A stretch of DNA of 64,000 bases. Origin: Fasciola hepatica. Lineage: Eukaryota > Platyhelminthes > Trematoda > Plagiorchiida > Fasciolidae. This document shows, piece after piece, positions 1 through 10,989 of this stretch. Below the pieces are notes generated by a model that had not been told where the DNA came from, did no database searches, and saw only the letters and a list, made by a program, of their open reading frames with translations. Each line of letters opens with the position of its first letter. Positions within the stretch are counted from its first letter, which is position 1. Location of the stretch: NCBI GenBank assembly GCA_948099385.1, contig CANUEZ040000193.1, forward strand, positions 4,662,501 through 4,726,500. Direction: 5' to 3'. The position numbers and the translations under genes were made by a program.

Positions 1-363
1 GTGCTTTGTTACCGATCCACTCTTTAGATTCAGTCGTAATCACCATGCATCCAATAGAGAAAGCGAAACGTGGGAGGGATAGCATCTTTTGGGTCGACGG
101 ATTCCAAGATTAGTTTGGTGATAGCAGTTCAATGATGTGCGATGATCTCTCGTCTTAGATATAAAACCGGGGTACGCTACTTCTGCGTCCATCAAGTGAA
201 GCTTTACAGATTGGTGAATTGTTTCTCCCTTGTTTATTCACTGGAGTGTCTTCTCCTCGAGCACGGTGGTTAGAACCCGATGTCTCCCATTGACTTGTCA
301 GTCATGATCAAATCGCCGTCTTAAGTAGTCTATCCCGTTCAGCTCTTTGGCTTTTTATGCTAA
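1..363. other. Left edge, no recognised feature
   Basis: I see no coding similarity or repeat here. Similarity to the other gypsy copies starts near 364. By the tandem-unit model this stretch should correspond to 27.4-28.4 kb, but I could not align it convincingly to that block. Confidence 0.4.
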
Positions 364-807
364 ACCAAAGCCGCTTGATTCACATTGTTCTGCATCACGT
401 AGAACTCAACAACACCTTGATTTTCAACCAATCTCTATTATGATTGCCAAGATAAATGATTATTCTCACGTCAAACAAGAAAGAGAGCTACATTTTTTTA
501 TGATATTCGCTATGCACAAGCTGGTAGGTTGTGTTAAATTAGCTCCCACTCGAAACCACATAATCCAAAATGGCAAGAATGCCCAGGCTGTGAAATAGCA
601 CGATAACGTTATTCCAGAACTGATTTGTATAAATGATGAAGCAAAATAAATTATTGCAGGTTAGAATTTGATCAATCACAGTGGGCTTACCTGTACCCGT
701 CCACGGCAATCCTAATCGGTTGAGGAACATAAACGCGAGCGTAGCTATGGAAATATACTTGGCCATATCACGTGTGATGCTCACTGAATCATCCCATCTG
801 TCCTCCT
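364..807 (-). mobile_element. Gypsy 3-prime flank, shared by three copies
   Basis: The region after pol is shared with 28444-28850 and 58045-58490. A common hydrophobic reading, GILAILDYVV, near 540-590 and 28630-28680 is preserved in two copies on the minus strand. It could be the start of a 3-prime LTR or an untranslated tail. No terminal repeat partner was recognised, so I leave the LTR question open. Confidence 0.5.
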
Positions 808-993
808 TCAGGTGCTCCTCGTTATTGGGATCTCCAGTCGCGCTGATCTCTGAACTGGAGCTGGTGGCTTTCGCTCGGCCGCTATAGCCGTCGTTTTGGT
901 TGGAAGAATAAATGGATCCCAGTCATCAACACGGTCACCATCTGGATCTTCGGTCGTCTCAGCAGTGTGATTGGCCACGTTGGCGGTCACCAT
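808..993 (-). pseudogene. Gypsy pol C-terminal basic tail, copy 1
   Basis: This 61-codon frame ends with a proline-rich and arginine-rich stretch (KPPAPVQRSARLE). It resembles the P-x-R-R-S-x-R-x-R-x-P-P tail that follows gypsy integrase. In copy 2 the same tail joins directly to sequence near 1412 of this copy, so copy 2 has a deletion of roughly 490 bp here. Function of such tails is not well defined; the call rests on position and composition. Confidence 0.5.
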
Positions 994-1149
994 TTGAAAT
1001 GGATTTGACTGATATGGCGCCGGTGCACCGATTCATCACCCACCTACGTAATCTCGACCATCGATTGAGCAAGTTATCTGCAACTGATCCCTGAAGTTAA
1101 TTTGTTGCTACTGATCTAATGCGAGGTTTCCGGAATCAAGACATGTCAA

Positions 1150-1800
1150 CGATGACCGTAGTTATCAGGACCTGAACAGAACGGTTGAAATCTCCCTGGA
1201 GGGCGTGTGCACTGCGTCTCGGTATTGCAACAGGAAACTGTCCAGGAATACCTCCAAGTCGGGCAACTTTCTCGCAATCCCTGATGATAGGGCACTTTTC
1301 ACGGAGCGCACCAAGGTTTTTGATGCACCGTTAGAGCACGGGCGCCGTACACAAATGGCAACATCCGATTTTCTCAAGCTAATTTTTAGCTCCGCCTCGT
1401 AGAACTACGATCCATTTTCAGTGACCAGTGCCCGACGAGTTGCTTCCCGGCTGAGGCGCTTCTGTAAAACCTGGAATACTAACGAGTTGTTTGACCAGCT
1501 GGTCAGGAACACTTCTGAACATCTGAAATAGGAGTCAGTGAACCCCTTGCTTTTGGACCACGGGTTCATTGACAAAGTGCAAACGTCCGCATCGAATTCC
1601 GGCCACCGAAAAATCTGTCAAGCCAGTGGCTTCATTTTATTCACACCCAAATGTCCTAAATGCAGTTGAACCAAACCCGACTTGTGAAATGGAAATGGAA
1701 TTCAAGTTGGTCGGCCCAGCATTGGACACCATCGAATTGGATACTAAATTCAACTCACAGTACGTAAAAGTGAAGAAAATTCCGCTTCAGTCCGGGTCGC
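1150..1800 (-). pseudogene. Gypsy integrase, copy 1, internally deleted
   Basis: The HHCC finger is represented by LHLGHLGVNKMKPLA and a W-P-x-x-D-A-D-like segment (about 1575-1690). The core resumes with DSYFRCSEVFLT and ALVTENGSQF, the second being the D-N-G-T-Q-F motif with E replacing D. The 70-codon open frame 1165-1377 then reads SNGASKTLVRSVKSAL, matching the family's S-N-G-x-A-E-R-x-V-x-T-x-K-x-A-L. The pair of cysteines and the first catalytic aspartate (D-F-A-G-P) are missing, as if about 35 codons were deleted. The second catalytic aspartate is glutamate and the conserved glutamate is serine or lysine. Confidence 0.8.
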
Positions 1801-1829
1801 CACCCATTTCTGATCGCTGAAGTCACCGA

Positions 1830-2330
1830 AGAGTCGCATCCTTTATTCTGCTACATCAATTTTGACGTGAACATGAGAGCGGTCGCAGTAATGAAATGGT
1901 ATTTGTGCAGGGAAATCCGTCTTCATGACGGTTTTGCCTTCTCGACGCAGGACGTCGAATTTTTGGGCAGCTCAGGTAATGCTTCGTCGTTGAGTCACAG
2001 CAGCCCTGGAATGGGAGACGAATTTATCTGCATCAAATGCGAGCTGATTAGTTTTGTGGTCTGTGACAATTGTAAACTTAAGTCCAATCTGCACTTATCG
2101 CCAATTTGGACGAGTCGGTTATCCGTGTGGTCCACTCAGACGGCGCGAATGAGGTTAGTATCGGTCGGCGAACGATATTCTAAACAAGACCACGTGCTGT
2201 TTTTTTTCCAAATTGCTTGTTTCGCTGCTCTGCATCGGATGAATGGGCCAGAAAAAAAGGTTCGGCTCACGTCAAAGAATTGGGAATGAATCTGAAGTAG
2301 CCCTGCGAGCATCCAGGAATCGATCGTAAT
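1830..2330 (-). pseudogene. Gypsy RNase H region, copy 1, broken
   Basis: Between the RT and integrase parts, the minus strand contains FTIVTDHKTN near 2050-2080. It matches the F-x-V-x-T-D-H-K segment of gypsy RNase H, which carries a catalytic aspartate. A region matching the usual linker before integrase follows. Frames change several times. The long plus-strand frame at 1867-2289 overlies this region and I regard it as a shadow. Copy 3 keeps a homologous region near 58.7-59.3 kb. Confidence 0.65.
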
Positions 2331-2990
2331 TTCTCGTGATTTTTTGGTGACTAGTTGACGATCACTGGTTTGGAACTATCTGGGATAGGGTCGATATCCG
2401 TTTGAATTGAGAGCAAAGCCTATGAAATATGTTTTGGTGAAACCAAATTTGCACTTTTTCGATACGTTTTATCCCATAAATCTCATCAGCAGCTGTCACA
2501 ATCGGCAGTAGTGTTCTTTCTTATGGGGAACCAGAAATCAGCTTTCCTTCCTGTCATGTCATCATCCCATGGATACCGCGGATCACCTTGTCTATGCCGG
2601 CCTGAAATATCCGGGATGACAAATGCATACGGAACGGCAAGGAATTATATTGGAGAAAAAGCCATGGACTGTTCATGGTTGGTTATAGTTGCTATTCCGA
2701 GTGCAGTGGAATTTCTGAACATGCATCAGCCAGATCAATTTATGAGAAACACATTCTGCCGAGCATGCATTTCTGGCAGTTATGCGGATCCATCGTGGTT
2801 GCCGCGCTTCTTTTTGAACCGGGGTTCAAGAACAGCCGGTGGTCACTGCCAGTTGGAAGTGTCTGTCCATCACTTATCATCGCCAACACAGTCGGAGTCA
2901 CCCACGTGGATGGAGACAAACACACAAGGACACTGTCTTGTTCTATCTGGAAAGCACCTTTAGAACACCTTCGATCTGACCAAACGGCAA
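2330..2990 (-). pseudogene. Gypsy reverse transcriptase, copy 1, broken
   Basis: Read on the minus strand across several frames. The N-terminal RT motif reads STWVTPTVLAM (family S-x-W-A-x-P-I-V-V), followed by an IDLADA-like segment with a stop in front, then QYNSLPFG (family QYNRLPFG) and IFQAGIDKVIRGI. The YxDD box near 2548-2565 has degenerated: the expected Y-x-D-D lies at T-stop-Q-E. Downstream, LNSNGYRP (near 2385-2410) matches the connection after the RT palm. The gene is dead, but the family call is secure because several motifs fall at the expected spacing. Confidence 0.8.
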
Positions 2991-2993
2991 CAC

Positions 2994-3401
2994 TCAGTGC
3001 TTCAGGAGCTCCGCATCACCACCCACTCCACACTTCGCGGGCTCAACCGCCATATCACTCTCGTTATTCGAGCATTGTGCGACCAAATGCTGCAGAACAG
3101 CCTGATCCACCGGAATACTGGATGCCTTTTGGGTTATTGCATTTTGCTCCAATGTACGCGGGGCCTTCAAAGGTAAAATCAAAGGACTGCCTACAAATAT
3201 CGGGAAGCGTATCGATGTATAGTCACTTTCCAAACGAACCACCAGTGTAGTCTCGCGCAACAGTGGAAGTCGACGATGAGTCACAACGTGAATGAGCACA
3301 TCAGTGTGTTGTATGGGAACGCTGGACTGAATGAGGTCGAATACGGATTTCCGAGTGATGGACCAGCGGCTCCTGATATCGAAGATGAATCGAAGTCTCA
3401 A
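2994..3401 (-). pseudogene. Gypsy retropepsin and start of RT, copy 1, inactive
   Basis: This 135-codon minus-strand frame aligns with the protease end of gypsy pol. The catalytic loop, normally D-T-G-S, reads D-I-R-S (residues 8-11, near 3370-3380), so the triad is lost. About 60 residues on, the hydrophobic motif before the protease C-terminus reads SPLILPLKAPRTL, where families have a GPSLLGLKALRTL-like motif. Copy 3 (59995-60513) has the same layout with D-I-T-S. The conserved order, with a zinc knuckle upstream in copy 3 and RT downstream, supports the call. Protein activity is not expected. Confidence 0.75.
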
Positions 3402-4100
3402 GCCACAGTATAACTGGACTTATCTGTACACGAATTGGTTTGATTCACTCGGAACCTCTAGTGTGTATACCGGATACTATGAGGTTGCATTTCTGACAGC
3501 GCATTTAGATTAGCGGCTTGCCTTGCAAATACAACCCTTCTTACCACAAGAACAGTATCCTGCATGACGGAAGCTGTAGGTGGAACGTAGGTGGAGTTCA
3601 GTGCACGAGATGCAATTTTCTATTACTGTTTTCATAGCTTCACTGATACACTTGACCATTTTCATGTTCGGCATCATTTAAAAAGTTTCAAAACATGTAT
3701 AAATAGCAGTCTTAATTTACGAATCTTCGAAGAGGCATGGGATATGGTTGTTTTTTATAAGTTGTTGATGCGAATCAAATCGTTGAGAGAGTTAGCCCGG
3801 ATTGCTCAGGTTCTGTTTCCACTCCTAGAGTAAACTCAGTAGGTGTGCACTACTAATGACTCCTAACATGTATGGAACAACGATGCTGTGTTTTTCTTAG
3901 TGAGTTGAGTGTGTATACTAAATGAGGAGTCATTTTACGAAGCAATAATGTTGGTCATCTGTTCGGGTCACAATGGATAATATGAAGGAATCCTTCATAA
4001 GAACAAGTTAAACATATTGGTAGATTAATAACGCTTGGGACGTCACTTCGGATATAATTCCCAAGATCCCTGATAAAAAGTTCATCTACACACACACCGC

Positions 4101-5535
4101 GTACATACTGCTGAGGACATGCACAAGCCGTCTTGGCTCATCCTCTTGTAGGAACTAGCAGCGCAAAAGTAAAATAAAGTGAATATAAGAGCAAAACGCG
4201 GCAGGTGGTGGGATACTGTATGACCTGGAAATCCACTGGTTGCACTGATGCTGATAGATGCTTCAGTTGCGAAACGTCCGCTATTATGAACAAAATGTTG
4301 AAAGCCCAGGTATCCTCTGAAAGATTCTAGTTCTTCGCATCTTGTTTTGTTGCAAATCATCGCAAAATCCTGGTTCGCATCTCCTACTGTTGAAACAGTA
4401 TCAAGGAATTATCGGAATTCAGATGAAAATTTAGAGTTTTGAATGAATCCATGCTCCGAATGGAATGTTGGACTCTAAACAAACTTGTTAGGCCACATGC
4501 TCCTACCACTTGATGACCATTACATGCAAAGTCTATTCAGTTAATTTCCTCTGCGTGAGCATGACAACTTCATTAGATATACTATTTCGTATATGGCGCT
4601 AATCCACAAACATGTGAGAACATGAAACTCAAACAACAAAAAAATTGTCATAAATTTACCGGCAAACTTTCACCATGATACAAAGCAATGACTGTCCACT
4701 AAACTTTTGTATAAAGTAGTCGAAAACAGGCTTTTACAATGCATCCTTTACAATTGCCGTGCATCTGTAAACGAGTATACTGCGGTCAGTGTGGTTATTT
4801 ATCATCAGTGAAGGAACTGTTGACACCGAGATAAGACTGAGGTCAGTAATGAGGGATAGGAGCAAACAATAATGAGGGGGGAATAAATTGTGTCACCAAC
4901 GTGGGACTAAACTGATAGGACATTCACGCACAGTTTGCACAGTTTCGGTTTATGCTCAGGAATGACAAGGACCTCAGCATATCTGAATAATCTGGTGTTT
5001 GTAATGTTGCACATGAATTTACGCTAGTTGTCTGGACTTACATACTGTTTCTGTTTAGTTATACGTGGCCCAATTTATGGTCTGATTGCATTTGATTTTG
5101 TAGATGTTATCATTGGTGTGAACTTGCCATCCGTCATCTTTTGAGGTCATAACAGAATTTGATCATTTATTTGGTGACATACGTGTCTCCCATTTCTGTC
5201 TATGCAGACTGGTGAACATTCCCATGCGATTCAATAGATAAATTTGGATTGGGTACGGGGACAGAGCAGTTATTTCACTGACGGTGTTGGTATCTGCCAG
5301 GTTGTAAATATGCTGACCATATTGACTGCGTCGCTTATGTGTTCGATAGCAGATTTCAGGCACTCGTTGATTAGTGGATGATTTCGTCACTTTTGAGTTG
5401 TAAATGTTGAAAAAACTGCAAAATTCTGAGAAACTTGGCGGCACCTGCTCAGAAGGGTAATCATCTGTGCGGGAGTCTTGCCTGTTCGACTTCTGCTCGC
5501 GGCGTTGGCTTTTTCGGTGTCGAAATGCAATTCGA
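4101..5535. other. Unassigned, no feature recognised
   Basis: No convincing coding similarity. A 93-codon minus-strand frame (5163-5444) lies just downstream, in the minus sense, of the LINE tail described next. It could be the 3-prime part of that element, but its wording does not match a motif I know. Confidence 0.3.
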
Positions 5536-5906
5536 TCATTCTATTATATAGGATTCGGTTTTTTCGTGCAAATAATAATTTCTGTGAACAGCATACACCG
5601 ATAAAGTCTGTCGGTGGGCATGTGTAACATATGTTGCAGCCACTTTAATCCGTTTAAATTCAATACTTGATCCAGAAGTTGACCTCTGGTTCCAAACGCT
5701 GGTGAAGTTAGATTTAAGTGAATAACAGTTGCGCAGAAAAACCGAGCCCAAAATAATAAATCTGAAGAGCTCTGGTGTCGATAAGTTCTTGAATAAAAAT
5801 GCGACTTGGCTGGAGCGCAACACCTAGATTTGGTTACGTTATAAAACATAATCCTCTTCCTAACGTTGAATTCTAGCTTACACAAAATAACAAATCGGGG
5901 ATTCAA
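5536..5906 (-). pseudogene. RTE-like LINE, C-terminal fragment
   Basis: A 120-codon minus-strand frame contains LKWLQHMLHMPTDRLYR. This fits the K/R-W-L-G-H-V-L-R-M-x-x-x-R-L-P-R motif that follows the reverse transcriptase of RTE-type LINEs and other LINEs with an apurinic-like endonuclease. The same frame has RTYRHQSSSDLL and HLNLTSPAFGTRGQLLDQV upstream; I recall similar wording from trematode LINE tails, but this is from memory. No RT core lies upstream, so this is an orphan 3-prime fragment. The overlapping frame at 5536-5823 is a shadow. Confidence 0.55.
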
Positions 5907-8189
5907 AATGTTACAGAATTTTCCAACTTGCAGTGCTTTGATAGAATAAAGTTCTCGTAATTATTTTCGCAGAGGTAAACAATGCAAATTCAATTGGTGA
6001 ACATCACTGTATATATGTAACTATTACCATAAGGTGATTGCGGTTTAAGAAAAAAACAGTTTGAAAAGTCGAAAGTGAGAAGTTTTTTTCTAATTCCCAA
6101 CTTCCGAAGTTTAATAAGGGAACTGCTGAGAATATCCAACGAGCGACAAAAAATCAGCATTGAACTTCCTATGAGTAACACGTTTGTTTTCTGATTGACG
6201 CTGTTTTGTGATGCCGATCCTGAATGCATTAGTTATTACACTTTCAGTTTGTCTTATCTACCTTCACTTACATATAATCATGCGAACCACTAAATCACTG
6301 CATCGAGATCTTGCTAACTATGCCTGTACATGACTCCAAGGCTGACATTTTCGACAAAATATATTTTTGTACCTCTTTGCGATTCAGTTACTCATAAAAG
6401 TTTATGATAGCAGCGCGTCTATTATTTTCAAATAAATGTGTCCTTGGTAAAACCGGAATGACAAAAACTAAAACTAGCGTCTCCTAACCTGAGATTACGC
6501 TGGGATTGAATTCGTTTTCCATCAAATATAGTCATGTTTATAGAAAGTCACCTTTCTTCTGCATTTTAAACACGCCATTTCCATCCATAAGGCTTTTTTT
6601 ACTGAAACACAGTTTAGAAGCCCAGTAACTGGATTTTTCGATTCACTCCGTGGTAATAGTTTCCATCGTGTTTTTGCGTTCCCGACTGGTCATTTGAAGG
6701 TTTCCGTAAGGTCGTCCAAACATACAATGTAAACGGTAATAGTGGTGACCCAGTTAAGCTTGTGCTGGTCGTCGCTAAAAGTGCTCAATTTCGCCGTCTC
6801 GTTTCGCGATGACGGTTCGAGGATTCCGTAGTGATAAAGAATGTCGTTGCCGTTCGAGGTATCAATTTTGTGCATCCCGGTGTTTCCTGTCTCTCAAAAG
6901 CTATGCCTAACTGTTATTGTGCGGCAGGGTAATATGAGTAAAATCTGTTTTGCTTCAGTATTGGTGAGTTGAGTCGTTCAGTTATTTGTGTGTGAAACGT
7001 TGCTAATAAAAGTTTCTCACACAGTGTCTAGTTCTGACCAAGTTGGTGCCAACAATAAACATGACCGCACATAGTCTTCACTAACGCATTACTGAAAATC
7101 ATTACGGTGGGTCAGTAAGGTTTGATCTGAATGGGTCATCATACTATGGAATTATGATGATCACTTTTACTCTAATGGGGTTAAGGAGGTTTCACCCTGC
7201 TAGTCATATATGAGATGGAAAGTGGTTGTATATATAGTGGCCATCTGAGGGACAGAAGAATCTTGAGTGAGTACTTCAGGTCTTATATCTAAATACCGCG
7301 AAATGAATTTGAGCATTCATCTGGAAGATACTTTTATTGACAGTAACGGCGGCGCAATACTACGACACTTGGCTAATATTGGACACAAGATCAGGTCGAT
7401 GTAAGCTTTCAAACCAATCCTGATGACTCTCAAGTGATCGATGTTTGCTGGTGAAACCATAACAACTGCAACATTGAGACCAAAACTGTGGAAATAGTAA
7501 AAATTCATTCAGCTTTTATCATTGTATTGTCATGAAGAGTAATCAATGCGTAGCTCCACCGCAGTACTCTTCCTGTTCCTAACGGTTTGCATCTCAGTCT
7601 TTCCCGCTGCTTTTTACCAAACTTCATACACACTACCACATACTGTAATGTTTTAAGGACCGTTATGTTCCAGAATCCTATTGCGTTTTCTGAATGGCTG
7701 GTGATGGTCGAGTAGGTTACAACATTTGATTACCATATTGGAGACCAGTCCTTTGAATTTTTGGACTGCCGGTTGTTTCTGCAGTAGACAACAATTCACT
7801 GTCTTCCGGCTCGTTACACATTTGACCTACTGGGACCACGTGTAATTCTCCACCACAAGTTTCAATGTCAGATTGTCGATAATACTTGATATTGCTGTGG
7901 GTGTCCCACCGCCGAATTGGTCATGCATATAATATGAAAATATGTGAGCTCACATGATGCTGTCAGTATATATAAATCATCTCTTTGATACCCAGTAATA
8001 TACATAATATACAGTTGAATACACGAATTAATATATGGCAAAGAAATTCATTATCCATTTGTACTTTTGTAGGAATCGCTGAGCATATAATGCGAAAAAT
8101 ACGTGTTTAATTTTCAGAACAACCGATAAACAGATTCATGAAAAATGTTTACTGCTTTTAAACTGAAGACGAACTACATTGGTCGTCTA
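5907..8189. other. Unassigned, no feature recognised
   Basis: No open frame here exceeds 80 codons and I recognised no motif. Short frames at 5990-6229, 6690-6875 and 7317-7508 (all minus) have no visible domain. The region has no partner elsewhere in the window that I could see, so it may be unit-specific insertion or old unique sequence. Confidence 0.3.
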
Positions 8190-8870
8190 GCGGAAGAAAA
8201 AGAAATCGTTGGGTTTGATCTTGTTTGATTTCTTCACATGTTGTTCGCATTTGATGACGTTTTATGGGGAAAAGAATCTCTAAGAAATTGGAATTATTGT
8301 AATATTTTAGGGATTTCCTAATTTCGATGAGTTTTGTGGAAATATGAAATGAGAATGTTGTGGATCGATTAAGTTCAACAGTCACGTGTGCCGTGGTGGA
8401 AATTCATCACACACCAGTCCCAGTGAGAAATGAAGCAGACATGCAACAAGCTGTCAGCCTCGATCAGAGTAAACATGTGGCAGGAACAATGCACGTTTTA
8501 CATGCAAACTCTTTTCCCTACCAAACAATCACCTCAAGCATCGTTTACTCGTTATGCACATTTTACATTTTGTCTTTTCACACAACAATAGTACAGCAAA
8601 TGATTCCCAAAATGACACAAGACCGATAGTGAGCTACCAAGGAGTTCATTGTTTCCGGAGATGGCATAATTCCAACCTTGGGTCGTTAGGTCATATATCA
8701 AATAAAAAGACACTTTGAACAACGCCACATCTACAATGAGACTGATGATTGATAGAAAACACAATGCTATTTAAGATGATCGTCCAATCAACAGTAACAG
8801 ATTAGCTTGGATGAAGCTGTAAAAGTGCAATAACTAAATAAGTGCAACATAAAACTGCGGTGGTCAGTTT
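8190..8870 (+). repeat. Repeat E, copy 1
   Basis: This roughly 680-bp sequence recurs at 10990-11690 in the same orientation, about 88% identical by eye. The start of E is also present at about 48361-48415. Both full copies keep a plus-strand open frame beginning near the same spot (8360-8629 here, 89 codons). I do not recognise the protein. The two copies differ by insertions of 3 and 15 bases inside that frame, both multiples of three. Confidence 0.7.
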
Positions 8871-9063
8871 CTCACAGATGAATCACTGCTGACGTGTATC
8901 GCTGAGACTGGACGGATCATCAATGTCAAGCCAATCATTCTGTTGTATGATGATCTCCCATCACCAAGAGCTCTGAGATGTAGTGATTAACTGTTGTGAC
9001 ATTCCAATCCAACGGACATCCATGGGGAAACCACTTTTATTAAAAGGTATACGAAGTGTCGAT

Positions 9064-9678
9064 CCATCAAGACAACTGTAAATTCACATAGCCTGGTTGC
9101 TCTGGACCACATATATACTGGCGTATCATTACTTCAATGCAATCTACTCACTTCATTTTCTGTGCACGAATTCCGTAGGAATTAATTTGACTAATTCTCG
9201 TGTGAAATAACCACGAAATGTTACCCGCTTCATTTATGGTTTGCATTGTAATGAACAGCTCTTTTCTGTGCCTGCGCAATGCAGATCTTGATCGATCACT
9301 TGGACGTTCATCTCGTTCACCAGCCACAATCCTGGTACCACTGGTTGCGTTCATTTTCTGTCTGTCGAGTATAACTTTCAACTTATTGTTTCGTATTCGT
9401 ATTAGGAATAGCAGATTGAGCGGCAGATGCAATATGGAAGCATGATCACTGACTACGCCACATATTATACCAATAAATGACTCAAAAAGCTCAACATCAT
9501 CTTTCGGGAGACGTTTGAGCGAGGCTTATGAACGTGTTTTTATTCCGGTCTCACATCGGAAATCCAACGTAATCCTCTCCGTTGAACGAATAGAGAAGAT
9601 GCATTCCACTGGAATGATGTGACAATTTATTGTTTGCAACGTGGAACCAAAACAGTACCTATACGAGTAGCACACGGA
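9064..9678. mobile_element. Repeat B insertion with target-site duplication
   Basis: This 615-bp segment is absent from the otherwise matching sequences near 22700 and 47080. It is flanked by a 15-bp direct repeat, ATACGAAGTGTCGAT (9049-9063) and ATACGAAGTGACGAT (9679-9693), one mismatch. The uninterrupted copies hold this motif once. It belongs to the family also seen at 16255-17010, 40553-40970 and 41340-42070, and starts about 150 bp inside the 16-kb copy, so it is probably truncated. A 15-bp duplication fits target-primed (LINE-type) insertion. No poly-A tail is visible. Confidence 0.8.
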
Positions 9679-9849
9679 ATACGAAGTGACGATTTCAGGT
9701 GCAGTACTTGTTCTGTGCCAGCTGGAAAGAATGAGGACAAGGGTCATCACCAACGTTGCAATTGTGTCACAAATGGTTATCGCCTAAACGGGATTTGCGC
9801 ATCGATGAATACGTCTTGCTTCTAGGTGGAAACAGTCATAGAGGATCCA

Positions 9850-9988
9850 GCCAAAAGGAGTTATGGACGAACTAATTCGTGGTGCCCATGATCACGTTCG
9901 TCAAGTGGCGGTCCGCACCAGTGATGAAAATCGCTGTCTAGATGTTCGATCCGTTAGTATAAGGGTAGTAGTCGAATTAAACGGATAG
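9850..9988 (+). pseudogene. BEL/Pao integrase C-terminal tail, copy W
   Basis: The plus strand reads PKGVMDELIRGA, then VRQVAVRTSDENRC and DVRSV. This resembles the W-P-x-G-R/V-x-E-x-x-x-G-x-D-G-x-V-R-x-V-x-V-R-T motif at the C-terminus of BEL/Pao integrase proteins. The copies at 22830-22968 and 47205-47345 keep the aspartate-glycine (GADGTVHQVAVRT) and stay open for about 44 codons to a stop. The W copy has H in the DG position. The catalytic core is not visible upstream. Confidence 0.5.
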
Positions 9989-10016
9989 AGTGAAAAACGC
10001 ATTTTTCTTGATATTA

Positions 10017-10974
10017 TGTGAACTCTGCCTCCGATTAGGAACAGCTTTCTCAGTTAGTCGCAATTACTGGAGGTATATTTTGGGCAGGTGTTTAAACTGT
10101 TTGTGCTTGTTGGCCGGGCAATCAACACATACAGTGTCAAAGAACTTCCCCAAATTAAGCCAGGCAAATCGTCACTCGTCGAGTCATATTATGTGAAACC
10201 GCATTCTGCATTGATGTTGGAATCGCACCGCATACAAATTGGATCCGATGTTCCAAATTATTCAGGTTCTCGGCCTTGTGGTCCTCAACCTATCTTTCAA
10301 CATAACCACCCGGGAAATATTCCATTTGAGCTTGATTCGCAGGTCCTGGAGACCACGGTATACGTCCTTTTTCGTCTGATTCAATGCAAAAGGGAATTCC
10401 AGTCGAGCCACTGGGCTTAGTCCCTAGAAAACATATTTTTGTAGCGAGATCAAGCTTTGTTCATTTGCATGCCGCACCATTTTATCCGAAGGCTTGTTGC
10501 CCATTCCGATATCCAATTGATCGTTGCATGTTGGGCTGCATGCAATCGGTCGCAATCCAGCTCCGATTTTTCTAATGATCTCTCAACTCCGCGCACCACT
10601 GAACTATCCGGGGAAATTCCGACACCAACATTCAACGATATTCTTACGTCATTTGTGTGCACAAGTTGCTTTGCTTCACAGTTATAGTCTCATTTTAATG
10701 GTGCTTCGAGTCAATTTTGTCCTATAATCCTCATACAATGTCATACTAATCAGAGCGTGGTCCTATCTTTCGAATTGGAAAACTCAAGCAATTCCTTTCT
10801 ATAAGTCGCGCATGTATTGAAAATTCACTGTAAATCGGGTGTATTAGGGCGATCATTGACTTGATTTATCGACTACATGGCCTGAACCTGAGATAATGCA
10901 GTTAGTACCCTTCTGCACGATAAATAAAGAAGAGCTAAACTGCCATCTTATTCCTCTCCCACTTGAGTGACACA
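10017..10974 (+). repeat. Candidate BEL/Pao LTR, copy W
   Basis: The segment begins TGTGAACTCTGC just after the integrase tail and ends GAGTGACACA, giving TG and CA termini. An AATAAA lies near its end (about 10922). The homologous segment at 47376-48360 has the same ends and signal. Position after integrase suits a 3-prime LTR. Similarity between W and the 47-kb copy continues about 60 bp past the CA end into repeat E, which weakens the boundary. No complete 5-prime partner was found; 20085-20225 matches only its end. Confidence 0.4.
10088..10420 (+). CDS. Conserved unrecognised ORF, 110 codons
   Basis: An open plus-strand frame that is also intact at 23088-23405 and 47465-47782 (105 codons each). 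All three end at the same stop after SSHWA. The protein has no motif I recognise. It lies inside the candidate LTR, so it may be non-coding sequence that happens to be open; the three copies are also too similar to judge selection by eye. A minus-strand frame covers the same span in the 23-kb copy. Confidence 0.25.
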   Translation: MFKLFVLVGRAINTYSVKELPQIKPGKSSLVESYYVKPHSALMLESHRIQIGSDVPNYSGSRPCGPQPIFQHNHPGNIPFELDSQVLETTVYVLFRLIQCKREFQSSHWA

Positions 10975-10989
10975 AGTAATCAGAATTCG

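Larger units (their letters stand above)
364..4100 (-). mobile_element. Ty3/gypsy-type LTR retrotransposon, copy 1, decayed
   Basis: On the minus strand this stretch reads, in order, protease, reverse transcriptase, RNase H, integrase and a basic C-terminal tail, which is the Ty3/gypsy pol order. Every domain is broken by stops and frame changes. It is the most complete pol of the three copies: copies 2 and 3 lack parts of the integrase, and copy 2 also lacks RNase H and the RT C-terminal half. The gag side is missing: position about 3600 jumps straight to sequence that lies near 61.95 kb in copy 3. The segment 3600-4090 matches 61.95-62.70 kb. I did not find a confident LTR pair. The domains are certain in kind; the exact ends are inferred from where similarity to the other copies begins and stops. 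Confidence 0.85.
8990..10974 (+). mobile_element. BEL/Pao-like tail copy W, interrupted by repeat B
   Basis: Positions 8990-9063 and 9679-10974 match 22660-23555 and 47040-48350. The intervening 9064-9678 is a foreign insertion (repeat B). The match includes the integrase tail (9850-9990), a conserved 110-codon frame (10088-10420) and a candidate LTR. W and the 47-kb copy share variants in part of the region that the 23-kb copy lacks. Confidence 0.75.

Noticed and set aside
1867..2289. Plus-strand ORF of 140 codons
   Set aside because: It overlies the minus-strand RNase H and integrase start of gypsy copy 1 and has no motif of its own.
2511..3250. Overlapping plus-strand ORFs of 150 and 191 codons
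   Set aside because: They are shadows of the minus-strand gypsy protease and RT; matching plus frames in copies 2 and 3 are broken at other places.
9690..9825. Cysteine-rich EGF-like domain in copy W (STCSVPAGK and CNCVTNGYRLNG)
   Set aside because: The other two copies do not keep the cysteines: the GYRLNG part is absent there and the reading is broken, so the pattern is probably accidental.
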